Part shown: positions 26,922 to 35,515 of the stretch, in pieces
How positions within the stretch are numbered: position 1 is the stretch's first letter
How the letters are laid out: the number at the start of each line of letters is the position of its first letter
Assembly: GCA_965205385.1 (NCBI GenBank)
Contig: CBDBGS010000003.1
Span: 102,250 to 166,249, forward strand
DNA length: 64,000 nt
Reading direction: 5' to 3'
Origin: CATOSP01 sp965205385
GTDB taxonomy: Bacteria > Chloroflexota > Dehalococcoidia > Lucifugimonadales > UBA3495
Notes under the pieces: model-generated
What the model saw: the letters and a program-made list of their open reading frames with translations, nothing else
Told to the model about the DNA's origin: nothing
Databases searched by the model: none
Made by a program: the position numbers and the translations under genes

Positions 26922-28100
26922 ATGACCAGTTACGTGGACCACCTACAGTGCAGCCAATGCGGAGCCACCTACCCGCACAATCTGGCCAGCAAGATGAGCG
27001 CCTGCTGCGGCAAGGTGTTGCTAGCGAGATACGACCTGGCCCGAATGCGCCGGGAAGTCGACCGGGACGCTATGCCGGGACGCGGCGACACCATGTGGCG
27101 TTTCTCGGAATTTCTCCCCGTCGAAGACCCGCAGTACGTCATCACCCTCGGCGAGGGCGGGACTCCGCTCCTGCACGCCCGGAATCTGGCCAATGACCTT
27201 GGACTTGAGAGCCTGTACGTGAAGGAAGAAGGGCTCAACCCCACCGGGACTTTCAAGGCAAGGGGAATATCCGCCGCCATATCCAGGGCGTGGGAGTTGG
27301 GTTCCACGGGGTTCACCATGCCCTCGGCGGGTAACGCAGCCGGGGCCGCGGCCGCATACTGTGCCAGAGCGGGGCTGGATATCCGGGTGTTCATGCCACA
27401 GGACGCTCCCGACGCCAACCAGAAGGAGTGCCTAGTCACGGGTTCCCAACTCAACCTGGTGGACGGTCACATCGGTGACGCCGGGCGGGAAGCCGTGGCG
27501 GTGTCCGAGGAGCAAGGACTTTTCGACCTCTCGACTCTCAAGGAACCCTACCGGGCCGAGGGTAAAAAGACGATGGGGTTGGAAATCGCGATGCAGCTCA
27601 ATTGGAGCCTGCCAGACACGATCATATACCCTACCGGAGGCGGCACCGGAATAATCGGGATGCACAAGGGTTTCCAGGAGTTGCTGGAGTTGGGGTGGGT
27701 GGAAGGCAAGATGCCCCGGTTCATCGCAGTTCAGGCGGCGGGATGCCAGCCCATAGTCAGGGCTTTTCATAACGGGTCTGAGACTGCCGAGCCATGGGCC
27801 AACGCGCAGACAATCGCCGATGGTCTCCGCGTTCCGGGGCCTTTCGCCGATTATATGATCCTGTCGATATTGAGGGAGACCGGCGGCACGGCTTTGGCGG
27901 TAGAAGACAAGGACATGGTCGACGCTATGTACCAGTTGGCCACCGCCGAAGGAATCATCGCCTGTCCCGAGGGGGCGGCAACACTCTGCGGTCTGAAGAG
28001 GCTTCTCGACGACGGCACAATACGGAAGGATGAGACGGTGGTCCTCCTCAATACCGGATCTGGTTACAAATACATGCACCTGCTGCAAGGTTCAAATTAG
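26922..28100 (+). CDS. thrC: Threonine synthase
   Basis: This 392-residue PLP enzyme converts O-phosphohomoserine to threonine. An N-terminal zinc-ribbon-like segment (C10-x2-C13 and C28-C29) precedes G-E-G-G-T-P (78-82) and the PLP lysine in G-T-F-K-A-R-G (Lys112). The S-A-G-N-A phosphate site follows near 130. The final segment binds the cofactor ring through S-G-x-K. The family also contains homologues such as cysteate synthase. ispH follows 46 bases later. Confidence 0.9.
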   Translation: MTSYVDHLQCSQCGATYPHNLASKMSACCGKVLLARYDLARMRREVDRDAMPGRGDTMWRFSEFLPVEDPQYVITLGEGGTPLLHARNLANDLGLESLYVKEEGLNPTGTFKARGISAAISRAWELGSTGFTMPSAGNAAGAAAAYCARAGLDIRVFMPQDAPDANQKECLVTGSQLNLVDGHIGDAGREAVAVSEEQGLFDLSTLKEPYRAEGKKTMGLEIAMQLNWSLPDTIIYPTGGGTGIIGMHKGFQELLELGWVEGKMPRFIAVQAAGCQPIVRAFHNGSETAEPWANAQTIADGLRVPGPFADYMILSILRETGGTALAVEDKDMVDAMYQLATAEGIIACPEGAATLCGLKRLLDDGTIRKDETVVLLNTGSGYKYMHLLQGSN

Positions 28101-28146
28101 ACTTCTCGGATAGCGCTTAAATTACTGCCTTTCCAGGAGGCTCAAG

Positions 28147-29046
28147 GTGGAAGTAACACTCAGTTCGCCCCGGGGTTTCTGTGCGGGTGTCGTCCGGGCT
28201 ATCGAGGTCGTTGAGATTTGCTTGGAGCGGTACGGCGCGCCGGTGTACGTGAAACACCAGATCGTCCACAACCCACACGTGGTAACCGACTTGGAAAGGA
28301 AGGGCGCGATCACTGTGGAGACTATTGAGGAGATTCCGGCCGGGTCTCTGGTGGTGTTTTCGGCCCACGGCTCTCCTCCGGAGGACTTCCGCAAGGCCCA
28401 AGAGCGGGACCTTAAGGTGATAGACGCCGTATGTCCTCTTGTTACGCGGGTCCACAATGAGGCAAAGAAGTACCACGGAGAGGGCAAGAAGGTGCTGCTT
28501 GTCGGCCATCGGGGCCACCAGGAAGTCCGGGGCACCATGGGGCAGGTGGAGATGACCCTGGTGAACGACGGCGACGACCGGGAGTTGCCGGAATGGGACA
28601 GTGACTCTGAAGTCGCTGTCTTGACCCAGACTACCCTTTCGGTGAGGGACACAGCCCATGCCATCGATGCCATCCGGGACCAGTTCCCTTCGGCCACGGT
28701 GCGCAATGACATTTGTTACGCAACCACCAACCGCCAGGAGGCCGTCACCGAGATGGCGGAGTCGGTCGACCTGGTGCTGGTTATAGGGGCGGACAATAGC
28801 TCCAACTGCAACCGGCTCCGGGAGGTCGCGGAAGCCCAGGGAGTCCCGTCCTATCTGATCAACGGCCCGGAAGAGATCGATCCCGCCTGGTTGGAAGGAA
28901 TGGAGAAAGTGGGTATTACATCTGGCGCATCCACTCCCGAGGTGCTGGTTGAGAGCGTGATCGAGTATCTGGCCCCTGAGAAAGTGACCGTTCTAACCGG
29001 GGTGGAAGAGGACGTCACCTTCACCCTGCCCCGAGAACTGCGTTAG
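28147..29046 (+). CDS. ispH: 4-hydroxy-3-methylbut-2-enyl diphosphate reductase
   Basis: This 299-residue [4Fe-4S] enzyme performs the last step of the MEP pathway, giving IPP and DMAPP. The three cluster cysteines are Cys12, Cys96 and Cys190; Glu126 in G-H-x-E is the conserved proton donor, and His41, His74 and His124 are present. The start is GTG with AGGAGG eight bases upstream. A flippase-like membrane protein follows, separated by a large hairpin. Confidence 0.95.
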   Translation: MEVTLSSPRGFCAGVVRAIEVVEICLERYGAPVYVKHQIVHNPHVVTDLERKGAITVETIEEIPAGSLVVFSAHGSPPEDFRKAQERDLKVIDAVCPLVTRVHNEAKKYHGEGKKVLLVGHRGHQEVRGTMGQVEMTLVNDGDDRELPEWDSDSEVAVLTQTTLSVRDTAHAIDAIRDQFPSATVRNDICYATTNRQEAVTEMAESVDLVLVIGADNSSNCNRLREVAEAQGVPSYLINGPEEIDPAWLEGMEKVGITSGASTPEVLVESVIEYLAPEKVTVLTGVEEDVTFTLPRELR

Positions 29047-29066
29047 GGTCCCGGTCCCCGGTTAAC

Positions 29067-29110
29067 CTGGAATTCCGCGCTTCGATGTCCCCATCGCCGC
29101 GGAATTCCAG
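29067..29110. promoter_or_regulatory. Large hairpin covering the start codon of the next gene
   Basis: Outer arms 29067-29079 (CTGGAATTCCGCG) and 29098-29110 pair perfectly over 13 bp. Inner arms 29083-29087 and 29092-29096 pair over 5 bp with a TCCC loop. The ATG at 29085-29087 lies in the inner stem. It could limit translation, or be a repeat that makes this start wrong. Confidence 0.5.
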
Positions 29111-30128
29111 CGGCCCGCCGGCAGTCAGACGGCTGGCGCTGTCTTTGCCGACACTGATATCGTTCAGCTTGGCGGCGCTCTTCTTGAGTTTTCTGGCATT
29201 CCGGTTTGAAGTCGACCCGGAAGTCATCTGGGTTGAAGTGAGTTCCAGCCACTGGTGGTACCTGGCGTTAGCCTTCCCCCTGCACTACACGACTTTCCTC
29301 TTTCGCGGCGCCAGGTGGCGTTTGCTGCTGCGAAACGTCCAAGGTGATGGCCAGCCGGCGCCGGGAGCGCTGTACTGCGCGCAGTTGGTGTTTCTGGGCT
29401 GGTTTGCGAACTCCGTGGCCTGGCTCCGCCTGGGCGACGCCTACCGCGCCTATCTCTACCGGGATGAGCAGTCCGCTTCCTTCTCTCGGACCATAGGCAC
29501 GATTCTCGCCGAGCGGGTGCTGGATACAATACTCGTCACGTTATTGCTCCTGGCGGCGGTCCCATTCCTGATTCAGGGCAGCGACAGCGCGGCGTGGCCG
29601 GTGCTGGCAGTGTCGGTTGCACTCGCCTGCGTGCTATTGCTGGTAATCGCCGGGATTGGCCTCGCGGGCGGAGTGGCGGCTAGAATCATGCCCGGTTGGT
29701 TGGCGGAACGATACGAGAGGCTGCGGGAAGGGACCCGCGGGGTGTCGAGTGATGTCTTTCCGGTGTCGGCCTGGGGCCTGCTGGGTTGGCTTGCCGAAAT
29801 AGGGCGATTGTACCTGGTGTCCCAAGCCCTGGGACTGGACGCGAGTGTACCCCTGGTGGTCTTCATTGCCCTAGCCAACTCCTTGCTCACGTTGGCGCCT
29901 ACTCCGGGAGGCGTTGGCGCGGTGGAGTCGGGAGTGCCCGCGCTTCTGGTGCAACTATCTAGCATACCGGTTAGCAGCGCCGCCGCCCTTGTTCTGGTGG
30001 ACCGGACAATATCCTACGTAAGCGTCGTGGTCCTTGGCGGGGCGCTGCTCTTGATGAGGCACATTTTCGGACGAAGCCTCCGAGGGCAAGGCCGGGAGAT
30101 CCGGTCCCGGAAGGTGGAGAAGGTATGA
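29085..30128 (+). CDS. Lysylphosphatidylglycerol synthase-TM/flippase-like membrane protein
   Basis: This 347-residue multi-pass protein belongs to the LPG_synthase_TM (UPF0104) type, a family of putative lipid flippases. About eight hydrophobic segments are visible, and the family's T-P-G-G-V-G-A-V-E motif lies near residues 272-281. R-G-x-R-W near residue 77 is also typical. The start is uncertain: the ATG at 29085 sits in a hairpin without a Shine-Dalgarno. Its stop overlaps the ATG of the DUF488 gene by four bases. Confidence 0.8.
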   Translation: MSPSPRNSSGPPAVRRLALSLPTLISFSLAALFLSFLAFRFEVDPEVIWVEVSSSHWWYLALAFPLHYTTFLFRGARWRLLLRNVQGDGQPAPGALYCAQLVFLGWFANSVAWLRLGDAYRAYLYRDEQSASFSRTIGTILAERVLDTILVTLLLLAAVPFLIQGSDSAAWPVLAVSVALACVLLLVIAGIGLAGGVAARIMPGWLAERYERLREGTRGVSSDVFPVSAWGLLGWLAEIGRLYLVSQALGLDASVPLVVFIALANSLLTLAPTPGGVGAVESGVPALLVQLSSIPVSSAAALVLVDRTISYVSVVVLGGALLLMRHIFGRSLRGQGREIRSRKVEKV

Positions 30129-30517
30129 CCGCCGAGGGACGGGTAATTCTCCACACGGCGAGCTTCTACGCTGCCGACGATTGGCGCGGGGTCCGTTACC
30201 GGGTATCCCGGGGCCACCCTCGCGGACGTAAGACCGATTGGGAGGCCCTGCCCTTTCTGTACCCGGCCCGGGAACTCCTGGTGGCGTACCGGGCGGGCAT
30301 TCTAGACTTCGAAGGGCTATCCCAGGAGTATTTGGCGGGCCTGGAGGAGCAGAACCGGGGGTCCAAGCAGTTCCGGCAATGGCTTGAAACAGTCCCATCG
30401 CTGGGGGAGTTTACCCTGCTCTGTTTTGAAAGAGCCGGGGAGAATTGCCACCGGCGGGTCTTGGCCCAGTGGCTTCTGGCAAATGTGACGGGACTGGAAC
30501 TTGGTCACATGCGGTGA
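30125..30517 (+). CDS. DUF488 family protein
   Basis: This 130-residue protein resembles DUF488. It has an N-terminal strand, V-R-Y-R-V-S-R-G-H-P-R-G with a basic loop, and the C-terminal L-L-C-F-E-R-A-G-E-N-C-H-R-R-V-L-A pattern that marks the family. Function unknown; the conserved Cys-His-Arg suggests nucleotide or nucleic-acid chemistry. Its ATGA overlap with the upstream flippase-like gene implies translational coupling. Confidence 0.75.
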   Translation: MTAEGRVILHTASFYAADDWRGVRYRVSRGHPRGRKTDWEALPFLYPARELLVAYRAGILDFEGLSQEYLAGLEEQNRGSKQFRQWLETVPSLGEFTLLCFERAGENCHRRVLAQWLLANVTGLELGHMR

Positions 30518-30569
30518 TGCGCCGCGCCTTATCAACCCCGTCGAGGCAGGATTGGAGGGCTGCGCCGGT

Positions 30570-31586
30570 CTACCATTCGGAGCGGGGCGGCCGCTCCATC
30601 AACTCTACGATTGCGTCGCGGGGCGAAAGCCCTTCGAACAGCACCCGGTGGGTGGCCTGGGCTATGGGAAGTTCCACGTTCAACTCCGCGGCCATCGCCA
30701 GCGCGGACTTGGTGGTGTTCACACCTTCGGCCACGTTTTTCATTGAGTCCCTGATTTCAGGCCATGAGCGGCCCTGCGCCAACTGCTCTCCCACGTAGCG
30801 GTTGCGGCTCAACCGGCTGGCGCAAGTTGCGATCAAATCTCCCAGGCCGGCCAGCCCGGCGAAGGTCAGGGGATGGGCTCCGGCGGCTATGCCGAGGCGG
30901 GTAATCTCGGCCAGGCCCCGGGTGATGAACGCGGCCTTTCCGTTGTCACCGATGTTCAAGCCATCGGCGATTCCCGCCCCCAGGGCAATTATGTTCTTCA
31001 ACGCACCACCCAACTCCACGCCGGTAACGTCATCGCTGGTGTAGACGCGGAACGACGGCGACATCAATACCGCCTGGGCATGTTCGGTCATGGCCGCGTC
31101 CCGGCCCGCCACCACCGTCGAAGCGATCTTGCCGTCCACGATCTCTCTGGCGAAATTCGGGCCTGAGAGGGTGCATATCCCGTCGTGAAGGTGTGGGGGC
31201 AGGGATTCTTCCATGACCCGGCTCATCCGCTTCCCATCGGGCCATTCCAGCCCTTTTGCGGCGTTGAGGAGGACGGCGCCGGGCGTGATGCTGTCCCTCA
31301 CAGCTTCCAGGTTTTGCCGCAAAGTCGGGGACGGCACGGCGAGGACCAGCATTTGAGCGGGGGGCACCGAGTCGGATACGGAAGCGGTCACGCTCATAGC
31401 ATCCGGGAAGGCCACCCCGGGGAGGAAACGCGTGTTTTCGCGCTGCGAACCGAGCAAGTCAGACTCTTGCTCGTTGCGGACCACCAGGTCGACGGGAATG
31501 TCGTTTCGCGCCAGGATAATGCCAAGGGCGGTGCCCCAGGTGGTTGCGCCGATGACCGCGACCCTTCCCTGAGAAGCTTGGGTCAT
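30570..31586 (-). CDS. gpsA: Glycerol-3-phosphate dehydrogenase [NAD(P)+]
   Basis: This 338-residue enzyme reduces dihydroxyacetone phosphate to sn-glycerol 3-phosphate for phospholipid synthesis. It has V-A-V-I-G-A-T-T-W-G-T-A-L-G as the Rossmann loop (9-22), the S-G-P-N-F-A-R-E-I motif, and the G-A-L-K-N-I-I-A-L-G-A-G helix with the catalytic Lys. It lies downstream of plsY, the next enzyme of the same pathway, on the same strand, but with a 168-base gap. Confidence 0.93.
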   Translation of the reverse strand: MTQASQGRVAVIGATTWGTALGIILARNDIPVDLVVRNEQESDLLGSQRENTRFLPGVAFPDAMSVTASVSDSVPPAQMLVLAVPSPTLRQNLEAVRDSITPGAVLLNAAKGLEWPDGKRMSRVMEESLPPHLHDGICTLSGPNFAREIVDGKIASTVVAGRDAAMTEHAQAVLMSPSFRVYTSDDVTGVELGGALKNIIALGAGIADGLNIGDNGKAAFITRGLAEITRLGIAAGAHPLTFAGLAGLGDLIATCASRLSRNRYVGEQLAQGRSWPEIRDSMKNVAEGVNTTKSALAMAAELNVELPIAQATHRVLFEGLSPRDAIVELMERPPRSEW

Positions 31587-31754
31587 TGGAAGTGTTTCAA
31601 TCCTGGAGCTTCTCCGGAGCTCATCATTGCCATGTCTCCCTCAATGAGAGGGTGCTGGTGAGGGTGGAATGCCCGTTGATAGCCAGAGGCCGCGCCGTTG
31701 GTAACAAGCGTCCGTCCTCTTCCAGCGGGACAGGCTGCTCCGCGCTTCTGAGGA
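31587..31754. other. Intergenic gap with repeat-like segment
   Basis: The segment near 31632-31665 contains a CTCCCTC...GAGGGT hairpin-like piece similar to the one near 16641. No gene is seen. Confidence 0.4.
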
Positions 31755-32474
31755 TCAGTTGGTCTTGGCGGCTGGCCTGCCCAAGCGCCGCTCGTTGCCA
31801 GCCAGGATGCGTTGGATGTTGTCCCGGTGCTGCCAGATGATGATAGCGCCCCCCACCAGGGTATACGCGGCGTAGGCCGGAGAGTATTTTCCCATCCAGG
31901 CTAGGGCGGAGGTAACCAGGAAGGCGATGATAACCCCGATAATGTTGCCTAGGGACACGTAACGGCTGATGAGAGTGATCACCAACATGACAGCCGCGGC
32001 TATAGCGGCCACCGGAGGGGCGATAACCCACAGGCCGCCAAACGCGGTAAGAATGCCTCTCCCGCCCCGGAACTGCAAGAACACCGGCCAGTTGTGGCCC
32101 GCCAGGGCGAGCAACCCCGCGATTACTTCGCCTTCAGTTGCGCCAATCACTTGTCTGGCCAGAAAGACGGACAAGATACCTTTCCCCATATCCAGCGCTA
32201 GGACCAGGGCGGCTACCTTCACGCCCGCCGTCCGCAGCACGTTGGTCATGCCGGTGCGCCCGCTGCCCTGTTCCCGGATGTCCACTCCTTCGCGCCAGAG
32301 GATCATCATGTATCCCCACGGGATGGAGCCCAGGAGATAGGAGATGGTGAGAACGGCGGCGTACCGGGCTATGGGGGCCTGGTGCGGCATCGTGAGGAGA
32401 GCCAAGACGACGGCCGCGGCGATGACCGGCAGCACCGTCAGAGTGAATACGAGGGGTGTAAGGCGGAAGATCAT
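31755..32474 (-). CDS. plsY: Acyl-phosphate:glycerol-3-phosphate acyltransferase
   Basis: This 239-residue membrane enzyme attaches the first acyl chain to glycerol 3-phosphate using acyl phosphate. It has the PlsY pattern L-L-G-S-I-P-W-G-Y (50-58), the G-S-G-R-T-G-M-T-N motif (71-79), G-H-N-W-P-V-F-L-Q-F-R-G-G-R-G and about six hydrophobic segments. About 40 extra residues lie N-terminal to the usual family start. Its ATGA overlap with der shows coupling. Confidence 0.93.
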   Translation of the reverse strand: MIFRLTPLVFTLTVLPVIAAAVVLALLTMPHQAPIARYAAVLTISYLLGSIPWGYMMILWREGVDIREQGSGRTGMTNVLRTAGVKVAALVLALDMGKGILSVFLARQVIGATEGEVIAGLLALAGHNWPVFLQFRGGRGILTAFGGLWVIAPPVAAIAAAVMLVITLISRYVSLGNIIGVIIAFLVTSALAWMGKYSPAYAAYTLVGGAIIIWQHRDNIQRILAGNERRLGRPAAKTN

Positions 32475-33982
32475 CGTCTTCTAAACACCAGCTTGAGATG
32501 GGTATGGTCGAAACCGAAGTTGCTCCGGATCCTGTTCTCCAAATACCTCTCGTAAGAGAAGTGTACCAGGTTGGGGTTATCCACGGTAAATAAGAATGTG
32601 GGCGGGTTTGTACCTATCTGCCGGAGGCGGTTGATACGCAAGCGCTCCCGGCGGTGGCGTTTCATGGTGGGCGGGGTGTGGTCTGCCAGGGCGTCGGCGA
32701 GAACGTATTGCAACTCCCGCGCCGGAATGAACCGGGACCGCTCTTGCCGCAACTCCAACGCCGTCCCCATAAGTCGGGCGATACCCTGTTGATGCAGGGC
32801 GGAGGTAAAGCAGACAGGCACGTAGGGCATGAAGTGGAGCTTTTCCCGAACGATAGAGGCTGCGCGGTCCTGGGCCCGGCGGCTGCCGTCCGAAGCCAGG
32901 TCCCACTTGTTGACCACGACGATCAGGCCTCGGCACATCTCCCAAGCCAGGCCCGCGATATGCGAGTCCTGGGCGGTGGCCAGTTCACTGGCGTCGGTGA
33001 TCAGAAGGGTGATATCGCTGCGCTGCACCGCGTTGACCGATCGCATCACGCTGAACTTTTCGATCCCTCGCTGGACACGTCCTGGACGCCGTATTCCGGC
33101 GGTGTCGATCAACACAACGTCCTGGCCATTGTAGTTTACGTAGGTATCCAGGGCGTCTCTGGTGGTACCGGCTTCGGGGGTGACGATAGAGCGTTCGTGT
33201 CCCAAGATAGAATTGAGGAGCATAGACTTGCCCACGTTGGTCCGGCCAACGATGGCTAACTTTAGCTCTTCGGCCTGGGGTGTGACTGCCCCTCCGAGGT
33301 CCGCTTCTTCGTCATCCGGGAAAGTGGGTGTGAAATGGGAGCAGACGCGGTCCATGAGTTGATATATGCCCAGGTTGTGGTAGGCGCTAATGGGTAACGG
33401 TGCGTCCAATCCAAGCTGGAAGAACTCGGATGCGGCGAATTCCCGGGTTTCGTTGTCGACCTTGTTCACCGCCAGGATCACCGGTTTTTGGGTGCGCCTA
33501 AGCCGGTCCGCGGCGAGGGAATCGGTGGAAGTGATCCCTTCCGAGCCGTCAGTCAGGAAAATCACCACGTCGGCGTCGCCCACGGCCATGTCCGCCTGTT
33601 CTTGGACCTTGGTCTGGATCGTACCCTCGGGGCGGGTCTCAAGACCTCCGGTATCAACCAGTATGAATTGATAGTCGTCCCACCAGGCTTCGGCCATGAG
33701 GCGGTCACGGGTCGTCCCGGCCACGTCGGTAACTATGGCCTGGCGGCGGTTCAGAATGCGGTTGAAGAGGGAGGACTTGCCAACGTTGGGTCGCCCCACG
33801 ATTGCCACCACGGGTATCCTGTCTTCGATGCTCTGGGCCGCGGCGTCGGGCGGGGTAGGCGAAGGCGCGGCGTCCTCCAATACCCGGAGCCGCCTTGCCG
33901 GGTAAAGGCCGGCAAGTTCCGGGGGTTGCATTGGTTCGACATCGAATTCTGGCTGCTGGAGTAATTCTGGCTCGTGTTCCAT
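32471..33982 (-). CDS. der: Ribosome-assembly GTPase Der (EngA)
   Basis: This 503-residue double-GTPase assembles the 50S subunit. The first P-loop G-R-P-N-V-G-K-S lies at 63-70, the second G-R-T-N-V-G-K-S near 242-249, each followed by T-T-R-D switch regions and N-K-V-D / N-K-W-D specificity motifs, and a C-terminal KH-like domain. An N-terminal extension of about 55 residues, acidic and proline-rich, is additional to the usual family start; an internal start would remove it. It lies between argF and plsY. Confidence 0.93.
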   Translation of the reverse strand: MEHEPELLQQPEFDVEPMQPPELAGLYPARRLRVLEDAAPSPTPPDAAAQSIEDRIPVVAIVGRPNVGKSSLFNRILNRRQAIVTDVAGTTRDRLMAEAWWDDYQFILVDTGGLETRPEGTIQTKVQEQADMAVGDADVVIFLTDGSEGITSTDSLAADRLRRTQKPVILAVNKVDNETREFAASEFFQLGLDAPLPISAYHNLGIYQLMDRVCSHFTPTFPDDEEADLGGAVTPQAEELKLAIVGRTNVGKSMLLNSILGHERSIVTPEAGTTRDALDTYVNYNGQDVVLIDTAGIRRPGRVQRGIEKFSVMRSVNAVQRSDITLLITDASELATAQDSHIAGLAWEMCRGLIVVVNKWDLASDGSRRAQDRAASIVREKLHFMPYVPVCFTSALHQQGIARLMGTALELRQERSRFIPARELQYVLADALADHTPPTMKRHRRERLRINRLRQIGTNPPTFLFTVDNPNLVHFSYERYLENRIRSNFGFDHTHLKLVFRRR

Positions 33983-33996
33983 ATTTTAACGCCCCG

Positions 33997-34920
33997 TCAC
34001 TCTCCGCCCAGAAGCAGTTCCATTATGGCTTTCTGGGCATGGAGGCGGTTATGGGCCTGGGAATAGGCCACCGACTGAGGGTGGTCCAACATCCCAGGCA
34101 CGACTTCTTCGCCGTAGTGGACCGGCATGTCGTGCATGAACAAAGCTCCGGGACCCGCCATTTCCATCAAGGCTCCATCTACCGTGTACCCTTGAAATGC
34201 TCCTCGGCGGACTTCCGCTTCCGCTTCCTGACCCATGCTGGTCCAAGCATCGGTATAGATGACGTCCACACCCTGGACCGCTTCCGCGGGCTCGGTAAGG
34301 GTCTGGACCCGGGGTTCCGATGCGGCGGCCCGACTCCGGGCTAAGTCTAGGGTCCCCTGGTCCAGGCAATAGCCACCCGGAGCGGCGATGGTGAAACCCA
34401 TCCCGACGGGAGGAAGCGCCAGGCAAAGACTCCGGGCAACGTTGTTGCCGTCGCCTACGAAGGTCAGATTGAGGCCTTCCAGGTTATGCTTGTTCTCCTG
34501 GATCGTAAGCAAGTCCGCTAGTATCTGACAGGGATGCTCCCAGTCGGATAGAGCATTGATGACCGGGACGGTGGAGTTGGCAGCCAACTCTTCCAGAGAC
34601 TCGTGAGAGAAAACACGCGCTACGATGCAGTCCACGTAGCCGGAGAGGACCCGCGCTACATCGGACGGGGGCTCCCGAGTCCCCAGGCCCACTTCCTCGG
34701 GGCCCAGGTAGAAGGAGAACCCACCTAGCTGTTGGATTCCGACCTGAAAGCTGGACCTGGTCCGTAGAGAAGGCTTCTCGAAGAGCAGGGCAATGCTCTT
34801 GCCCTGGAGGGGTCTGGGACCACCACCGCCGGACTTCATCTCTGTCGCCCTTCGCAGGACGTGTAGTGTCTCGTCAGCGTTGAGGTCGGTTACGGAAAGC
34901 AGGTCTCTTTTCGTTGACAT
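33997..34920 (-). CDS. argF: Ornithine-carbamoyltransferase-like protein
   Basis: This 307-residue transcarbamylase has the carbamoyl-phosphate motif E-K-P-S-L-R-T-R-S (about 47-55), H-P-C-Q-I-L-A-D-L-L-T and the C-terminal N-R-L-H-A-Q-K-A. The ornithine loop, normally H-C-L-P, reads H-D-M-P, so the catalytic-site cysteine is missing. It could be an ornithine, N-acetylornithine or other carbamoyltransferase. The ATG at 34918-34920 is preferred over the longer frame. der starts 14 bases after its stop. Confidence 0.85.
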   Translation of the reverse strand: MSTKRDLLSVTDLNADETLHVLRRATEMKSGGGGPRPLQGKSIALLFEKPSLRTRSSFQVGIQQLGGFSFYLGPEEVGLGTREPPSDVARVLSGYVDCIVARVFSHESLEELAANSTVPVINALSDWEHPCQILADLLTIQENKHNLEGLNLTFVGDGNNVARSLCLALPPVGMGFTIAAPGGYCLDQGTLDLARSRAAASEPRVQTLTEPAEAVQGVDVIYTDAWTSMGQEAEAEVRRGAFQGYTVDGALMEMAGPGALFMHDMPVHYGEEVVPGMLDHPQSVAYSQAHNRLHAQKAIMELLLGGE

Positions 34921-35056
34921 ATCATGCCCACTCCGACCGCCAGCATCATATCCTAATATAGGTACCCATTCAAGCTTGGGTAACCCCGCCGCCAGCGGCT
35001 CATCTGTTATGATACATCTCCGGGACCCATTTTGACTGAAACGGAGGCACAGGTGT

Positions 35057-35410
35057 ATGGCAAGCCCTGGAATTGCCACCGGACTGAAGGGAGAGCGGCA
35101 GACCATAGTCTGCGAACACAACGTTGCCACTCACGTGAACAAGTTCAGCACCCCGTCCATGATCGGTCTGATGGAGGGGGCGTCCATAGAGGCTGTCAGG
35201 GGAACGCTGGATGATAGCCAGACCTCGGTGGGGTACGAAGTCAATGTCCGTCACATGGCTCCGGCCGACATAGGCGCGACCATCACCGCGCATGCGGAGT
35301 TGGTTGAGGTGGACCGCAACCGGCTATTGTTCAACGTGGTGGCCTTCGATGGCGAGACCAAGATCGGCGAAGGGACTCACCGGAGGGCGATTATCGCCGT
35401 CAACCGGTGA
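35057..35410 (+). CDS. FlK-like hot-dog thioesterase
   Basis: This 117-residue single hot-dog protein resembles fluoroacetyl-CoA thioesterase FlK. It has F-S-T-P-S-M-I-G-L-M-E, the T-S-V-G-Y-E-V-N-V-R-H-M-A-P segment and a final G-E-G-T-H-R-R-A strand. Thr/Glu/His of this pattern form the FlK triad. The substrate is probably a small acyl-CoA; fluoroacetate need not be involved. It lies upstream of the TIR protein on the same strand. Confidence 0.8.
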   Translation: MASPGIATGLKGERQTIVCEHNVATHVNKFSTPSMIGLMEGASIEAVRGTLDDSQTSVGYEVNVRHMAPADIGATITAHAELVEVDRNRLLFNVVAFDGETKIGEGTHRRAIIAVNR

Positions 35411-35440
35411 GATTCGAGGGTGTCTGGAGCCAATTCACGA

Positions 35441-35470
35441 TTCAACTCGCATAAGAGCGTATGCTAAAAT
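35441..35470 (+). promoter_or_regulatory. Promoter upstream of the pentapeptide-TIR gene
   Basis: TTCAAC (35441-35446) and TAAAAT (35465-35470) are 18 bases apart, with a TGC extended -10. It lies about 45 bases before the ATG at 35516. Confidence 0.45.
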
Positions 35471-35515
35471 TCCATCTGCTAAGTCCTAATTCGGTTGTCG
35501 TTTGGAGCGGCTGAT

